Positions 47,937 to 64,000 of a stretch of DNA of 64,000 nt are shown piece by piece. Under the pieces are notes generated by a model, which was not told where the DNA came from, did not search any database, and saw nothing but the letters and a program-made list of their open reading frames with translations. Numbering within the stretch: position 1 is the stretch's first letter; each line of letters opens with the position of its first letter. The stretch comes from Amoebidium appalachense. Taxonomy: Eukaryota; Ichthyosporea. Location of the stretch: the NCBI GenBank assembly GCA_963693365.1, contig CAVNZM010000007.1:8432001-8496000 (forward strand). The letters are read 5' to 3'. A program made the position numbers and the translations under genes.

Positions 47937-48697
47937 TGAAGGGGGGGTGGGAGGGGGTGTGGAAGAGGGAGGGAGGGACGGAGGGAGAAAAGGTTGGGGG
48001 GGAGAGGGAGGGGGGGGTGGTTGGGGGGAGGGTGGGCGGTGGGGGGGGGAGGGGGAGAGAGAGAGAGCGAAAGAGGAAGGGAAAGGGTGGGGAAGGGGAG
48101 CGAGGGAGCGAGGGCAAGAGTGTGGCTGGATGGGAGGGAGGGAGAAGAGAGATAGCTAGTGGCAGCACCATGAGTTTTAGTGCCCAATATCTCCCAAGAA
48201 ATAATGGAGACAGTGGTTGCTGGACGGGAAGACACAAAACATGAAGAAGAGGAAGCAAGGCGTTCTTTCCACTCCCGGGAGAATGGGGGGGAGGGGGGGG
48301 GGGGGGGAGGGGGGGGAGAAAGGAGAGGGGAGGGGGGAGGTTGGGTATGCGGCCGGGGGGGTTGGTATTGCACGAATACATAAAGAAGCAGATATGGAGG
48401 AAGCACAAGAGAGGCGACACCCTGCATGGCTGAATGAAGGGAAAGGGTAAAGGCAGGGGCTGGGGGGAGGAAAAGGCAGACGAGAGGGGATGTGAGGAGG
48501 GGAAAAATGCAATCAGGGAAATGCAATGGAAGGTTGCTTGACATAAAATTCTATTGTGCGATTAAAGAGAAAGAGAGGTAGTAAATGAAAGAGAGGGAAT
48601 GAACATACAAGATCTGCATGTAGGCAAAATAAAAAAGAATTTAAACACGGGGAAAAAACATTTTGGGGATTTCTCTCCTTCATGGATTCGTGGTTAC

Positions 48698-48730
48698 CTT
48701 CTGCTTCCCATCAAACCATTTGACTAGGCC
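48698..48730 (-). other. exon-like island with a cold-shock-domain signature
   Basis: On the minus strand TTTGTTCTTGCAG precedes 33 nt encoding GLVKWFDGKQK, followed by the donor GTAACC. This is the first-strand signature of cold-shock domains (G-x-VKWF-[ND]). Neither the preceding nor the following exon could be found nearby, and the region lies just upstream of the oppositely oriented Sec5 start. It may be a relic exon or coincidence. Confidence 0.25.
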
Positions 48731-48827
48731 CTGCAAGAACAAAAAATAGAACGAATAAATGCCCGTTTTGGCCGTAAGGTATTAGTTGTTAAAGTGTTTT
48801 CTGCCAACAGGGGGAGAGGCACCAGGA

Positions 48828-63673
<14,846 letters not shown>

Positions 63674-64000
63674 GTGCGGATGGGGTGGGGGATGGGAGGG
63701 GAAGGGGGGGGCAGGGGGGGGGGGGGGGGAGGGGGGGAGGGAGGATGGGGATGGGGATGGGGGTAGGGGGGAGGGGGGTGAAGAGGGGGAAAGAGGGAAT
63801 TGGGGGGGGGGGGGGGGGGGGGGGGGAGTTTGGGGATTGGGGTGAAGGGTGGGGTGTGTGAATGTGTGGAAGTGTGTGTGTCTGTGTGTGGTGGTGATGG
63901 TGGTAACGGTAGGTTTTTTTTTTTTGGTTTTTTTTTTTGTTGTTGTTGTTGTTAGGGGGGGGGGGGGGGGGGGGGGGGGGAGTGGTGTGTGGTGCGCTGA
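63674..64000. other. start of Sec5 intron 17, G-rich, runs off the window
   Basis: After the donor GTGCGG the sequence is almost entirely G-rich with (G)n runs (about 63801-63826 and 63957-63980), a T-rich stretch and GTT repeats at 63939-63953. No further exon is visible. Confidence 0.7.

Larger units (their letters stand above)
45625..48827. other. divergent intergenic region (transporter / Sec5)
   Basis: About 3.2 kb separates the two start codons. The segment 45900-46500 is unusually AT-rich. G-rich DNA lies at 47300-47420 and 47770-48350, and an (AT)n tract at 47699-47756. A likely 5' UTR splice acceptor (CTGCCAACAG) sits at 48801-48810, just before the Sec5 ATG. A short exon-like island on the minus strand (48698-48730) is listed separately. 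No other gene is supported. Confidence 0.55.

Noticed and set aside
47689-48544. Large minus-strand open frames rich in Pro/Ser/Leu
   Set aside because: They overlap each other in different frames across (AT)n and GGGA repeats and show no recognisable domain.

Overview
This is a nuclear genomic window from a eukaryote with intron-rich genes (7-17 exons, mostly GT-AG introns). It is packed with microsatellites ((AC)n, (GT)n, (GA)n, (AT)n) and dozens of poly(G)/poly(C) tracts of 20-63 bases. Most open frames in the window are translations of these simple repeats and are not genes. The best phylogenetic clue is a Sec5/EXOC2 exocyst gene whose N-terminal TIG/IPT domain and core closely resemble the animal protein. 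As I recall, plant and yeast Sec5 lack this TIG domain. With SR-type splicing factors, an SLC38-type transporter and a Kazal inhibitor, this suggests a unicellular holozoan such as an ichthyosporean. That placement is inference.

Layout: 1-9.4 kb holds no convincing gene, only microsatellites, an inverted-repeat pair (4.26-4.51 / 7.18-7.40 kb) and some unique sequence. Between 9.4 and 25.1 kb lie three RNA-binding protein genes: a CCCH zinc-finger/RS protein (minus), a divergently transcribed SR splicing factor with one RRM and a C-terminal RS domain (plus, 5 coding exons), and a convergent two-RRM/RGG protein (minus, 10 exons). From 25.1 to 35 kb the DNA is mostly repeats, with a small secreted Kazal inhibitor (minus, about 30.0 kb). 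An intronless secreted histidine acid phosphatase-like gene lies at 35.4-36.5 kb. A complete 7-exon amino-acid transporter gene (AAAP/SLC38-like, minus) covers 38.4-45.6 kb. The TIG-Sec5 gene (plus) starts at 48.8 kb and runs off the right edge, with 17 exons visible.

The exon models were joined by hand. In the transporter, two-RRM and Sec5 genes every intron phase closes exactly. In the SR gene it closes only if one extra G in a G8 run is removed, which points to a homopolymer error or a real frameshift.

The most unusual structure is a family of short dispersed repeats ending in a poly(C) tract. About 16 copies lie in introns of four genes on both strands, and every intronic copy I found is in the sense orientation of its host gene. 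A longer composite form of about 430-450 bp sits in the SR gene. It also occurs as two apparently identical 452-bp tandem units plus partial copies in one intron of the two-RRM gene.
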